DNA of 64,000 bases from Adiantum capillus-veneris (GCA_014529385.2 CM043953.1:78358872-78422871), one strand, 5' to 3'. Counted from the first letter of the stretch, positions 31,801-44,664 are shown. Program-made: numbers and translations. The notes: generated by a model not told the origin, from the sequence alone.

Positions 31801-34800
31801 CTACCCTACACCTAACTGCTTGCGAAAATGCGCAAAGCTCTCTGAGGGAAGTCCTTTTGTAAGTAGATCAGCAGGATTTTCTGTGGTGTGAACTTTGAAA
31901 AGCTGAAGTTGCTTATCCTCGAGCATTTCCCTGATGAAATGATACTTCAGATCCACATGCTTTGTCTTTGAGTGATAAACTGGATTGCGAGCCAATTGTA
32001 TAGCACTTTGACTATCACAATATAACACAGGCATCTCTTCTTTGATTCCCAAATCTGTTACTAGTCGATTAAGCCAAATTGATTCTTTGCATGCCTCTGA
32101 TGCTGCAACATATTCAGCCTCTGTAGTAGACTGAGTAACACAATCTTGTAATCTAGAACGCCATGATATTGCTCCACCAGCCAATGTAAAGACATACCTT
32201 GACGGAGACCTTCGATTGTCTAAGTCACCTGCATAATCTGAGTCTATAAAACCCTTTACACTTAGCTCCTGACTCCCATAGCATATACGCATACTCTTTG
32301 TAGCTTTCAGGTATCTCAATATTCCTTTCACTGCCTCCCAATGTTTCTTGCCTGGGTTTGACATGTATCGACTTACTACTCCCACTGCAAATTCAATGTC
32401 TGGGCGAGTAGAAATCATTGCATACATCAAACTACCCACTGCAGATGCATATGGAATCTTATCCATTTCAGCCTGTTCTTCCTCACACACAGGACAATCT
32501 TGTTTGCTAAGTTTCACATATGGTGGCAATGGAACACTCAGTGCCTTTCCCTTCTCCATATTGAAACGTTGCAAAACCTTGTCAATATACTCTGTTTGAG
32601 ATAACCAAATCAACTTCTTTGATCTGTCTCTCTCAATGCGCATACCAAGTATATGACTTGCCTCACCCATGTCTTTCATGTCAAACGATTTTTCCATCTT
32701 TGACTTCAAAGCTGAAACTTCTTCCGAGTGCTTGCCAGCAATCACCATGTCATCCACATACAAAATAAGGATCAGCCAACTACCATCCTTAGCTTTCTTT
32801 GTATATAGACAGTGATCGAACTCACTACCTTTGTAGCCTTGAGAAAGCATAAACTTGTGGAATTTATGGTACCATGCCCTTGGTGATTGTTTTAAGCCAT
32901 AAAGACTCTTTAACAACTGGCATACCCAATCTTCCTTGCCTTTCTCAACAAACCCTTCTGGCTGCTGCATGTAAATTTCCACATCTAAATCACCATGCAA
33001 GAACGCTGTCTTGACATCCATTTGGTGCAACACAAAATCTAATATGGCAACCAATGCAAGAAAGCATCTCAATGTAGTCATCTTGACCATCGGAGAGAAG
33101 ACTTCATCAAAGTCAATGCCTTGTTCTTGCTTAAAGCCCTTGGCAACAAGCCTTGCTTTGTAGTTTGGCTGACTATCATGAGCGGTGATCTTATACCTGT
33201 AAACCCATTTACAAGGTAGAGCCTTTTTGCCCTGTGGTAATTTAACTAGCTTCCATGTCTTGTTTTTATGCAGAGCTGTCATCTCTGACTGCATGGCCAA
33301 TTGCCAATTCCCGGAGTCCTTCATTTGCACTACTTCCTTGTAACATGAAGGATCATTGCAATCAGTCAACATGACATAGTTCATAGATGGAACAAACCTA
33401 TCAGGAGGTCGCGTGACACGTCCAGATCTACACACAATAGGTGGCTCAGGCTCAGCCACAACCTGTGGTTCCACTCTATCCTGCCCTTGATCCTCTTGAG
33501 CCCTGACATTTTGTCTTGCACGTGCAGGCCCATCTTCTTGGAAGACAACTCTTCTAATCTCCTCAACCCTCTCTGGTTTAGAATGATATTTGGATTCATT
33601 AAAGTGAACATCATTGCTGCGGACAACCTTTCTCCATTCGGGATCCCAAAGTCTGTACCCCATCTCACCAGAATTACCATAGCTTAGAAAGATGCACTTT
33701 CTACTCTTTGGCTCAAGTTTGTTCCTAAATTCCTTTGGAACGTGAGTATATGCCTCACAGCCAAAGACTCTGAGATGCTTGTATGAGGGCATTTTGCCTG
33801 ACCATACCATCTCTGGCACTGAATCCTTCTGCAAAACCTTTCTAGGAGATCTATTTACAAGATGAACAGCTGTTGATACAGCTTTAGCCCAAAACCCATT
33901 TGGCAGTTGTGCATTAGACAACATACTTCTGACCTTCTCTTGTATGGTCCTATTCATCCTCTTAGCAACACCATTTTGAGGAGGATTGTAAGGAGCAGTA
34001 AGTTCACGTTTTATACCTTTTGACTCACAAAAGTCCTGAAAGGCCTTTGAAACATACTCTCCACCATTGTCAATGCGTAAGCATTTAAGCTTCTTGCCAC
34101 TCTGATTCTCCACAAGTGTCACAAACGTTTTGAAAACACTAAACGCTTCATCCTTGTTCTTGAGAAAGTAAACCCATACTTTCCTCGAGTAATCATCTAT
34201 AAATGTCATAAAGTAAGAAGCTCCCACTAGAGATAGGTTAGGCATAGGTCCACACAAATCACTATGAACAAGTGACAACTGTGTATCTCTTCTACTGCTT
34301 CTATGCTTATGTGGATGCTGTGTTTGCTTACCATACAGACAATGTTCACAGAATTCAAAATCATTAAATGAAAATCCAGGCAAATAACAAGAATGAGACA
34401 AGATTTCCATTCCCTTCTTGGACATATGTCCTAACCGGCTATGCCACAAAGAAAAGTTCGGCTGCTTGGTTACATTTATTACATTTTTAGAGACATTTGA
34501 TACATAAATCATGTAAAGTCCTCCAGACTTTACTCCATGTGCTACTGTCAAAGAACCCTTGGATATCTTCCACATGTTCTGTCCAAAAGTGGTGACGTAG
34601 CCAGCATCATCAAGTAAACCTGTGCTGATCAAGCTCTTTGTAATTGCGGGAACATGTCTCACATTCTTCAACGTGAAAGAAGAGCCATTCTGAAACTTCA
34701 ATTGAACATCTCCAACACCTAAGATCTCACATGTCTGCCCATTGCCTAGCCGAACATGATCTTTAGTGGTCACATAAGAGGTAAACCACTCCTTGTTTGG

Positions 34801-35781
34801 AGACACATGAAGTGATGCCCCTGAGTCTATAATCCAGTCACTCAGTGCATTTCCATCAGATGCTGTAAGAAGAGCTGAGTCCATTGTATTCTTCAAGAAG
34901 TAGATGTCTCCTGACACTAGACTGTCATCCTCTACAACAGTGTTTGTCACATTTATTTCTTGAATCTTCACTGAGGACTTGTTCTTCTCACCATGGTCTT
35001 CAGCTTTCTCTTTGCCTTTTTCTGCTTTCCATTCTCTGCAGTCTCTTTTCATGTGACCCTTCTTGCCACAATGGTAGCATTCTATGTCACTCTTGACTTT
35101 AGCACTATGGGACTTGCTACGAGACTGATTCCTCTTTCCACCTTTGTACTTTTCTTTGGTCCTTCCCCTGACAACTAAGGCTGTTCCTTTGCCTTTGTCC
35201 ATTGTCTTTCTATTGGTTTCTTCAGTAAGCAGACTTCCTTCTACACCTGCTATGTTCAAACCATCTGGAGGTGCAGAATTACTCAAAGCTGTGAGAAAAG
35301 TGTCCCAACTTTCTGGCAATGTGATCAACAGGAATATAGCTCTAACAGGTTCATCAAACTTGACACCTTGAGCTGACAACTGACTATAGATTGTGTTGAA
35401 TTCATTCAGATGATTGGACATAGGTGTCCCTTCTTTCATCTTCAAGTCAACAAGCTTCTTAAGCCATTATACCTGTGAAGCTGCACTCTGCTTCTCATAA
35501 AGATCACTCAGCTTTAACCATGCTTGATAAGCCGACATCTCGTCTGCTACATTGAAGTAAACGCTTTCTGCCAAAGTCAGCATAATGGTAGAAAGTGCCA
35601 ATTCATCCATTTCGTTCCATTCATCTTCGTCCATATCTTATGGTTTTATCCCCTTGAGCTTTATAGGTTTTATCTGCTTCTTTTGTACCAACACGTGCCA
35701 AATCTTCTTCTTCCACAATGGGAAATTGGTTCCATCCAGCTTCTTGATATTGTGAAGAGTAGTGTCCTGTGATCCAGCCAT
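31801..35781 (-). pseudogene. Copia-C gag-pol polyprotein, two nonsense mutations
   Basis: About 1327 codons from the ATG at 35781 (MAGSQDTTLHNIKKLDGTNF). In-frame TAA codons lie at 35638-35640 and 35467-35469, both in the Gag N-terminus. From 35466 onward the frame is open to 31801 (1214 codons from the first Met). In order: Gag UBN2-like domain; zinc knuckle CYHCGKKGHMKRDC; protease D-S-G-A (WIIDSGASLHVSP); integrase HHCC (HSRLGHMSKKG, CEHC) and D,D,E core (HSDLCGP, RIDNGGEY, PPQNGVAKRMNR); RT with YVDD (about 32745-32760); RNase H (STTEAEYVAAS, CDSQSAIQLARN). All catalytic residues I can see are present, so only the two stops prevent a full product. Confidence 0.93.
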
Positions 35782-36865
35782 AGCTACGCTTCACAGTAGT
35801 TTACTTTCCTGGGAAAAATTCGGCAGAGTTTCCCCTGTAAACTGACCTCTGAACCAATATCAACCTGTCAAATGAACCAAGAAAGCTTTAGATTCTGCAG
35901 AAATGTTGGCAGAGTCTCCTTTGTAAAATGGCTCTGGTGTACTAAAAACAGACCAAAAAACAGCTCAAAAAACCACTGTCTCTCTAACACTGTAAGCTGT
36001 GGGTAAACCTGTCCTGCACCTGTACTATCTCTGACTGTCCTGTCACTGTCTTGTAAGCATATACTACGACAATGCCTCAATGGCAGTAAAGAAAAGATGC
36101 AATCCCAACTGTTTAACTCACAGTCAATACATCCTAGCTGCCTATCTAAGGGTGCTGGAGGGATCGCTCTAAGACCTGTATCACCGAAAGGATCTCAACA
36201 TTCGAGAATCCCCTAGCTCAATAAAACCTCACTCGACCCTCAACAAAGGCTGCAGTAAATCTGACAGTACATAGACTTCCCACAAAGTCATACATCCACA
36301 AATTTCCCACTGTATGCTGTAACCGCTTCGGCGGTTGTTTACTGTGTGACTCACAGCCAGCAAACCCTCAACAGACATACATCATCTCTGACAATACATC
36401 CCATGTGGAAGTACCTGCAATGTCAGGATGAAATCTGGAATATCAAGCAGCAAACACAAGCTACCTGATGAACTAGTGGATGTCGCCTACAGTCTGTGTG
36501 TAGATGCGCCCGTGTCGTATGTGACACGACTCCAAGAACTGTGAGCCGTCCTTCGATGTGTAGACAGCCACAAATCAACACTCTGGGAGTGTCGATATCC
36601 TGAGCACCTGCAGTCGTAGGCCGAAAACCCCAAATTTGCAGAGTCGGATATGCACCCGCTGAGACCACGTAGTCGAAAATGACCTGCGCAGAACTTTGTC
36701 GAAGCCGAACGGTGACCGAGATGACCTCAGAATGAAATTCTGAGCACACCAACTCCTACAGGTCCTCCCATAAGATTTGGGGCCGTGTATTTGCCTGTCG
36801 AATTTCACTCCAATCTGAGCTGGTGACTCTAGCCTCCTGCAGTGTTGCCCCGAGCCTCGATCTGA
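35782..36865 (-). other. Leader of Copia-C, no gene
   Basis: About 1.08 kb between PBS and gag start. Short frames only. Shares blocks with the Copia-2 leader. Confidence 0.7.
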
Positions 36866-36877
36866 GCTCTGATACCA
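36866..36877 (-). other. Primer-binding site of Copia-C
   Basis: Plus strand GCTCTGATACCA, two bases from the LTR at 36880. Confidence 0.93.
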
Positions 36878-36879
36878 GT

Positions 36880-37071
36880 TGAAGGAGTACGAGCAGAAGT
36901 GCGACGCGAGAGAGAGTGCGAGAAGAAGAGCACGACGATATGGTGAACTCGCTCTATTGTAATGTGTAGAGCATAGTGAGTTCTTATTAGATTTTTACAA
37001 AAGAATATGTGTACATACCTGGCGGCCCGCCCACTTACATGGGCGACCACATTGGGCTTTATACCCCAACA
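36880..37071 (-). repeat. 5' LTR of Copia-C (192 bp)
   Basis: Pairs with 31520-31711; about 4% different. TCCAG follows. Confidence 0.95.
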
Positions 37072-37076
37072 TCCAG

Positions 37077-38397
37077 TAGGGGCTTCACCATTGGGTATGC
37101 GAGACAAATGATCAGCCATGACATGTCTTTTACCAGGTCTCACCACAACGGTAAAATCAAACTCAAGGAGAATTAACAAGCATCGTGTAATTCTTCCCGT
37201 GGAACAAGGTTTATTTACTAGATACAACAAGGCTTGATGATCAACATAGAACACAAACTTGTTGGTCAGAAGGTAGTAGCGAAATTTCTTTACTACATAA
37301 ATCATACCTAAACCTTCTCGCTCTGTAGTGGTGTAGTTTCTTTCGGCATCATTCAATTGACGACTTGCAAAGCTAATGGGGTAGTCCAATTAATGTTCTC
37401 CTAGTTGAGCTAGAACACACCCAATAGCAATGTTCGATGCATCAATATGCATATGAAAAATTACATTCCAATCGGGCACTCGTAGAATAGGAGCGCTAGT
37501 CAAGGCCTTTTTCAATGACTCATAAGCATGGTCACACTCCACAGTCCATTGGAACTCAATAAGAAGCTTGTACAAAGGACGAGCTATCTCGGCAAAGTTT
37601 AAAATAAACCGTCGGTAATAACCAACATGGCCCATGAACCTTTGAACTCCTTTATAATTTGTAGGTGGTGGCAATTCAGCAATGGCTTTAATTTTGCTCT
37701 CATCTGTGGAAATCCCATTTTTGGACACTATATGCCCTAAAATGACTCCATGTTTAACCCAAAATTGGCATTTGAAAGGGTTTAAGGAGATGCGATACAA
37801 TCTACACTTCTCAAGCACTTTTCATAAGCATGATAGATGTTCTTTCCAAGAGGAATAAACACAAAGGTCATCTAAGAAAGCTTCACAAAAGTCCCTCAAA
37901 TATTCTCTAAAAGCAGTGTTTATTAATCTTTGAGAGGTAGCAGGGGCATTGGTTAAACCAAAATCCATAACACGAAATGCGAACAATCCAAATTCAGTTA
38001 TAAAGGCTGTTTTAGCTTGGTCCTCCAATGCAATTGTGATTTGATTGTAGCGAGAGTACCCATCTAAAAAGCTATAAGCTTCCTTCCCTGCAACTCTTTC
38101 AAGCACGTGTTCTGAATATGGCAAGGGGTAATGGTCCCTCCTAGTGCCGGCATTCACCTTCTTGAGATCCACGCACACTCTGAGTTTCCCATTATTTTTT
38201 GGCACAATCACTCTTGGTGACACCCATTCTGAGTGCTCAATAGGGTATATGAATCCGCAATCCACAAGCTTTTCAATCTCTTCTTGAACATTTTTTGCAT
38301 ATTTAGGATTCATTGGGTAGGGTCGTTGCTGAACTGGTTTAGCCATGCTATTCATAGGGATTGTGTGTTGCACCACGGAAGCTGGAACACCTTTCAT
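37077..38397 (-). pseudogene. Gypsy-F reverse transcriptase and RNase H
   Basis: One frame with two in-frame stops (about 37819-37821 and 37390-37392). RT: KLVDCGFIYPIEHSEWVSP, KLRVCVDLKKVN, YPLPYSEHVLERVAGKEAY, FGLTNAPATSQR and catalytic FLDDLCVYS (about 37850). RNase H: MHIDASNIAIGCVLAQ, TTTEREGLGMIYVVKKFRYY, DHQALLYLVNKP and HVMADHLSR. The YPLP-x5-VLERVAG-x4-FLDGYS block is typical of Athila/Tat RTs. The frame stops at the Copia-C insertion just after IPNGEAPTG. Confidence 0.9.
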
Positions 38398-39534
38398 ATC
38401 ATGATAAGTCCAGGAAAATATATCCCTAAATTCCTTGAGAAGTTCTTTAAGTACACACTCCTCAGTCTCGGTCAGATCTTGGGCAATGAAACATGTTTAG
38501 ACTCTTCTCCTGGGTCTACTAACTCTATTTCCTTAACTATCGCTGGACCATCATAGACTCCATTGCTCCCATCGATAGGTTTTCTTTGAGCCTTTGTATA
38601 CACAACCTTACGTTCCTCTGTGGTATAGGATTTGAAATGTTCAGGTGCAGGGTGTAAGTTTGTGGGGTCCTATTGTTCTGTGGACTATGATTTAACTTCT
38701 GATTCCTTTTGTTGTTGAGCTAACTCTCCATTTTGTTGTCTCCTTATGGTGTGGCTCAACTTTGGCTTCTCTGTAGCCTCTAGTTGTGCGATGTCAATGG
38801 GTTGTGGACTACACCACATAACGCTTTGAAGGTATTCACCCCAGTTATCTACCAACTTTCGATGAGCATCACATGCCCCTATATAATTAAGCCATTCTGC
38901 AGTAGATTTCTTTTCATTTATTCTAGCAAGCACATTTTCTTGATATTGTCGCCTCTTATATCGCTTACTCTTCTTGTTTAATTCCCGATTATGGTCGATT
39001 TCTAGTGAAGACTCACTAGATGAATCACTACTTGTGTCTTCTGCTCCCTTGGATAGATTATCATCTAGGTTACCAAGTTGGGCCCTAAATTGTTTGTCCC
39101 CACATTTGAACTAAGATTTAACTTAGATTCTTCGTCCTCAGAGTCAATTTCAACTGATGATTCTGACCCCAAATCGTGTGGGCTATAGTCTTGTGAGGCG
39201 CTACTGGTTTCAATGCCAGTCAAACTTTCATCTTGTAGATCATCAGAAGCTATATGCATTGCTTCCAGCATGTTTAAGGGTACAAGTGGTGGTATTTCAT
39301 CCCCCTCAAGTGTTACCCAGGCGTCCCTCTATTTTCCCAAGTGTCTATGGTTGCTGCTAGGTGGACCCAATCCACATTGTCCGACTCAGTCATCCCAAGT
39401 AGTACATCCATATAAGGAGAATCTTCCCCAACATCAGTGTCCGCTTTACACGTGTAACAATACTGCAATGGGGCCGAGTGAACTGTGGTGTCAGATCTAT
39501 GATCAATTATAAACATGTTTCCTAGAGGATGTGC
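38398..39534 (-). other. Gypsy-F protease-RT linker, broken
   Basis: Several short minus-strand frames, with pieces such as EWLNYIGACDAHRKLVDNWGE (38685-38933) and acidic stretches (39065-39271), read like fragments of one coding region. They cover the linker before RT. No domain recognised. Confidence 0.4.
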
Positions 39535-40578
39535 TCAACCGGTCACAAGATCCACTCGAATGACAGAATCTTGGAACTGCAGGTAGACATGGTTTTTGGA
39601 CCAGTCATTCACCATTTTTGCTTCCCTCATGAAAGGACGTCCTAAGATCATCTCCGATGCCATAGTGTGTTTGGAGAAATCTATAACAATAAAGGTAATC
39701 CTTATTTTATGTCCAAAGACCTTAATCTTCAGATCTTCTAGCATCCCAATAGGTTTAACAATAGACCCATTGGCCATCTTCACTACTATGGTTGTGGTCG
39801 CAAGGTGAGGTCTTCCCATAGTTTCCCAGCAATTTTTAGTCACAATGCTGACCCCAGCGCCACCATCAAGGATTCCCTTCACAGTTAATCCCTTAGTAGT
39901 GATTGGTATAGTCGCATTGGATTCATCACCCTCAAAGTATTGTCCCAACTTGTTAACAGGTATTTCTATATGTGGATCTATGTATTCCTCCTCTATTGGC
40001 ATCTCCCGAGCTCCATCCATCTGTGCAAATTGTGGTAGACCAAACTTCAGTTCTCCATTGAGGAAGGCTCGAAGAGCTAAGACTAGCTCAGGGTCTTTAT
40101 ATAGTCTGGACATGATGGTGGTTCTAACTTCTGAAGACATGAAATCCATCAATTTGGCAATGTTTAACGGCACCTTTTGGCCTTGAGTCCCTTGACGTGG
40201 GGAAGATGGGATCTCCATTTCTTCGATAGGATCAGGTAGTCCCTCTGTAAACATTCTTTCCATCAAGAAGTGACTACGCCCACTTTCCCATGACTTTAAG
40301 TCACTTTCTTCTTGGATGACACTACGTATGTCCAAGGGTCTATGGACTTGGTGAGGTTTTTGTTGCGTAGGTAACACGGTGTCTGTAATCTGGATCTTCC
40401 TAGGTGCCGTTTCTAGATCCCTTTGGGTATCTTCTACCAAACTCCTTAATTGCTTCACTCGCTCAATCTCCTCTGTAGGGTTTGGGTAAGTTCCTATCTT
40501 CTTTTTGGATCCTAGCCATTGTGGCTCATGAAGATCTTCCTTGTTGGTTTCTATCTTAGTGGTTGTTTTGGTCTCCAT
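39535..40578 (-). pseudogene. Gypsy-F first aspartic protease with N-terminal extension
   Basis: A 347-codon open frame. The N-terminal ~200 residues are a charged linker (METKTTTKIETNKEDLHEP) with a segment like the Gag-protease spacer of this group (FMSSEVRTTIMSRLYKDPEL). The protease follows: ILDGGAGVSIVTKNCWETMG with the active site D-G-G-A at 39857-39868, where most retropepsins have D-[ST]-G, then MANGSIVKPIG and the C-terminal EMILGRPFM. It would process Gag-Pol. G in the second position is unusual but seen in some plant Gypsy families. Confidence 0.85.
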
Positions 40579-40640
40579 GGTTTAACCTGAATCAGAATCT
40601 TCTTCAACATCGTTCATATATACGGGGTCGTCACCAGTCC

Positions 40641-41660
40641 CTATGTTGGTCTTTGAACTGGGGTCTGACTTCGTTGCTTTTTGTGATCTCTTTCTTTGTG
40701 TTTTCTTCTTTTTCTGAGATTGGGCAATTGATGCTGTGTCTCTTTCCTCAAGAATATAATTTGTTTTTGGAGCATCGATCGTGTGAGTACGTTTACTGGT
40801 ACCACGGGTGTACTTGGTGATGGCTCCTCGGTAACTTCAATCAAGTTTAATGGCATGATCTTCGATGCATTTGGATTATTTGGACATTGGGCAATCAAAT
40901 GATCTATGCCACATCGATTACACATGAGTATCGGCATTGTAGACGTGCTCGCTTGATTGGTTTGCATTAGTGTGGTGTTCTTTTGTAGCCTAGTAGGACA
41001 CTCGGCTACACGATGTGGACCTCCACACTCATAGCATTGAAGAGGTGGTCTCTTAGCAGTGTAATTGATATTTTGGCCTCTTGCCGCAAGAGCAGCTACT
41101 TGATATACATGTTTGACTTGTCCCCAATAGTTCTCCATGTAGTATTGTTGACTTTCTTCAAGCACATCCATCCCATAGGCGATGTTAGGATCTATATCTT
41201 CCTCACAGCCTTCTAAACAAGAAATAGATAACTCAGAACCCACTTGATTCACATAAGTGATTCTCGGATGTGGTGGTTGCGGTCCTAGCACTGGAGGTGG
41301 TAAGGGTGTTGTTTAAACAACATTTTGGGCCCTAGGGACCATGTGCTGTGCTGTTTGTTCAAGAGGTGGGGCCGTCATCAATGCAGGCACTCGAGGTGTG
41401 TCTATCCATGCTAAGGTTGGTCTATTGGCCATCGCGCGCTTAAATACTATTCAATCCTTAGCTTGATGACCATACCTTCCACATGCATTGCAATTCCCAT
41501 TGAATTTTACTCTAAAAGTAGGGCATTCACTAGTACTATGCGGTCCATAGCATACTGAGCACCATTGATGCTCCCTTCTTGGATACATATGATTGTTCTG
41601 CGGAGCACGATTGTCTCTAAGACTCTCTTGAATAGCCTTGGTGAGATCTGCTAAAGTCAT
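40641..41660 (-). pseudogene. Gypsy-F nucleocapsid with four zinc knuckles
   Basis: Two frame segments. In 41451-41660: CSVCYGPHSTSEC and CNACGRYGHQAKD, whose last cysteine codon is TGA. In 40641-41291: CYECGGPHRVAEC and CNRCGIDHLIAQC. Three of the four have CX2CX3HX4C spacing, one residue shorter than the usual CX2CX4HX4C. The segments are separated by a stop and frame changes. Zinc knuckles bind and package element RNA. Confidence 0.78.
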
Positions 41661-42068
41661 CTAAGATATCTTTGGCTCCTTAGCAATAGGCTTTAGGGTA
41701 ATTGGCTGATGCCCTGATGCTTGTGAGCTAATAGATTTAGACTCAACAGACACTCTTTCTCCTTGAATCATTAAATTATCCTCCAATTGGATCGCATTGG
41801 TGGTGACTGCTTCCCAAGTGGTGATACCTCTAATGACTAAGCCATTGTAGATATCCTCATGTCGTAATCCCCTAATGAATCTATCAAGCAGTTGGTTATT
41901 GTTGAAGCGCTCAATTGGATTACATCAAGAATTCAAATGCTTCAAGCGACTTATAAAGTCTCTTACCAACTCTCCTTCCTCTCGTTGGGCTTTCTGGAGC
42001 TGAGAGGCTACACCCCAAAGCACTCCCTCTCGTATGTATTATTTTAAGAACAGTCTCCTAAGAGTAGG

Positions 42069-43876
42069 TTAAATCGTTTTTTCTTCCACCCTTCGGGTTC
42101 TATACCAATCCCCAGCCTTTCCACTTAAGGTTAGGCTTAAAGCATTGCTCTTGTGTAGGTCATTGTGTTCTCCTAGAGAATCGCATATTTGTTCAAACAC
42201 TTCGATATGCTTTCTCACATCCCCGTCTCCACTAAATTTTTGTGTGAGCTTGGCTATTTGTACTGCCTTACTTCTAGGCTCTCTATCAGGCGCGTTACGC
42301 ATATTCTAGCAATAGATCGACCGTTAGCTTGAGCAAATGTTGCCAAGTCACCTAAGTGAGGAGGCACCATGGGTGGAGGTGCTCCAGAGACTACATGTGG
42401 AGTAGGTATTGGCATTGGGCTTGGTGCATAGGAAGCCCTTGGGTTCCACTTTGGGTACGATGTTGTGCCATGTGGTGGTCCATAGTTCATATGGGTGGCC
42501 CTAGGCATAGTAGACGTTGGATGTGACATGCTAATGCTAGCCGGTATAGTCCCATGGAAATAAGAATTTGTGTATTGTGGTTGTGGAGCATAGGTAGTTG
42601 AAACAATGGGAGGGGTAGGGACTACATGAGTGTGATGCCCCATAGGTGCATACGCTTGGTACACACTTGTAGGTACTGTTGCAGGCATTGAGCTACCATG
42701 TAGTGGTGCTTTACTAACAAATGAGGTCCATGGAGTGTTTCTCGGCATGCCCATCATTGGGGTAGGCATGGTATCCGTGGTGTCATCAAGTGAAAGATGA
42801 GCTAGACTTGGAAAGGTGAAGCTATCACTTGTGGGCTCAGATTGCACTGAGACCCCTGGAGAAACAACATATGGGGGATCCATTGAACTTACCAAGGGAG
42901 TTTCCATTTGCGATAAGGTCGGTTGTTTAGCCTTCCATGTATCCAAGAATCTCATGAGACCCGTTGAAGGCATGTTGATCCCCTTGTTCTGTCTCTCTAA
43001 CTCAATGACCCTATGGATGACCTCACAAACTCTTTGTTGTTGATCCTCTATACTACTAGCACCCATTGTGGATTGTAGGACATCTAACCAACCCACATGA
43101 TAGGTGTGACTTGTCTATAGGTCGGACAGAGTCTCTGTTTGTAATTCGTACTCCCAGTTCTCATTTAAGAACACTCCATCTAGGATTGAGGTGCTAGGGG
43201 TGTCCTTTGAGCTAGATGTAATGTTGCTTTCTAGGGGTTGGCCCTTATCGGTTGCTAAATCAAGAGCACTTGATTTCTCTCTTAGCAAGGATATTGAGAT
43301 AGGAGCTTTCGCTTTTAAATCTCTTCGTTGATCCGCCTTGCGTAAGCTCTCGACTTCCGTTTCCCTCGCTGCAAGGATATATCTCTCAACCTCTTGCACT
43401 TCGGCAAGGCTTCTACCATCAGGTAATATGACCTCGGAGGGAAATAACTCTAAAGAGTTAGGAGGTGCAGTGAATGAAGTATTCACGTGCACATTCTCTA
43501 ACGGTATAGGGTCTACGTTTGTCACGACTGGAGAATTTTCTTCCCCACCCCCCTCATTTACATCATTAGCTCTATGTTTGGAGCGAGTGGCTCTACTAGA
43601 GGTTTCCTTCAGGCGGCTAAGCACGCTCGGCCTGGACCGAGGACCCATGGCATGCATGTCTTGGCTCGAGCTATCGGGATTAGGCATTGGGAAACCCTCC
43701 ATGACGTCGTAGTCAGAGGAAGAGTCACTAGCCGCTATGTTCGGGTCTTGGTTTGTACTACCTTGGGTCCCCGCCGAGGGTCCAGAACCTAAAGTAGGTG
43801 GATATTGAGAACTCGCGTAAGTCAAAATTCTCTCTAGTTGCTCCGTCTCTAGCACACAACTAGAGCGTAGATGCAT
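42069..43876 (-). pseudogene. Gypsy-F Gag
   Basis: Starts at MHLRSSCVLETEQLERILTY (43876). One frame to about 42290 with an in-frame TAG at 43112-43114, then a shift to 42302-42069. The first 250 residues are Ser/Pro-rich and charged; the next 250 are Pro/Thr/Met-rich (MGASSIEDQQQRVCEVIHRV then low complexity). The capsid domain is in the last part (LTQKFSGDGDVRKHIEVFEQ, SKAVQIAKL, AGDWYRT), as in Retrotrans_gag. A stop at 42066-42068 separates it from the zinc knuckles, which are in the same frame. Confidence 0.75.
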
Positions 43877-44646
43877 GTGCCTTTGGCACCCTACAAACGT
43901 CGACGAATAACCTCGAAGGTTAACCGCTTACCTTTTTTAAGCGTCCGTTTTCACTCGTGTTTTTTACGTTTTTAATGTTTTTTAATGTTTGATTTTTTTT
44001 ATTAAAGTGTATGACAGCTCGAAATGAGCGTATCACTTAGAGGGTCGCTGTGTGCTTTACAACACAATTTTTGGGCATCTGATGTTCCGTTGGTCCTCAA
44101 AAAATCGATTTTTAGCTACGTGTGAAGCTAAAATTCGTTTTTTTAAAAGGCGACTGAGGCCAAAGCCTGAGCGTGAGCTTGGGCTTGGGTCTGGGAGATA
44201 TTCCCAATCTTGGTCCTACCTTTAATTTTTTTTTAAATTTTTAAATTTTTTATTTTAAAAGGATAAGGTTGCCGCTGCCTGCGCGAGAGCGCACACACAC
44301 ACTCTATCTACCTACTTCTAACTAATACACCTATTGTTACACACTAACACACTCTATTAACTCTCACAGATCTACTTCCTACTTACTGTACACAGAAAAT
44401 TAACAACCTTAGTACACAGAGAATAAACATAGTACCTTTGAAAACTCCATTAACAAAGGAAACTAACAACCTTAATACACAGAGAATAAACACAGTACCT
44501 TTGAAAACTCCATTAACAAAAAACACACACAGTATAACACCAAATCCCTCTTCTCAACACACACACCCTCCTTCCTTACCTTTCCTACAATAGAAATTGC
44601 ACCACAAAAGAAGCACAGAGTGCCATTCAAGCTTAGTATATGGCAA
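43877..44646 (-). other. Leader of Gypsy-F, no gene
   Basis: T-rich and A-rich tracts and CACAC motifs between the PBS and gag. A direct duplication of about 60 bp occurs at 44397-44520 (GAGAATAAACAYAGTACC...AACAA repeated). Confidence 0.7.
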
Positions 44647-44664
44647 TCCCCGGCAGCGGCGCCA
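44647..44664 (-). other. Primer-binding site, tRNA-Asp type, of Gypsy-F
   Basis: On the minus strand TGGCGCCGCTGCCGGGGA, four bases from the LTR edge at 44669. Typical of Athila/Tat elements. Confidence 0.9.

Larger units (their letters stand above)
31520..37071 (-). mobile_element. Copia-C, nearly intact Copia element
   Basis: 5552 bp, with target duplication TCCAG at 31515-31519 and 37072-37076. The two 192-bp LTRs differ at about eight positions, nearly all transitions. It is inserted between RNase H and integrase of Gypsy-F, whose frame resumes on the other side. PBS at 36866-36877 and PPT at 31712-31722. The polyprotein frame is continuous apart from two nonsense codons. It has the same LTR style and leader as Copia-2. 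Confidence 0.95.

Noticed and set aside
36829-37389. Single 186-codon frame across the Copia-C/Gypsy-F border
   Set aside because: A chance fusion of Gypsy-F RNase H with antisense Copia-C LTR. The target duplication TCCAG lies inside it.
42254-43096. Proline-rich 280-codon frame considered as a host protein
   Set aside because: It is in frame with the preceding Gag segment, separated by one TAG, and is followed by the capsid domain and zinc knuckles of Gypsy-F.
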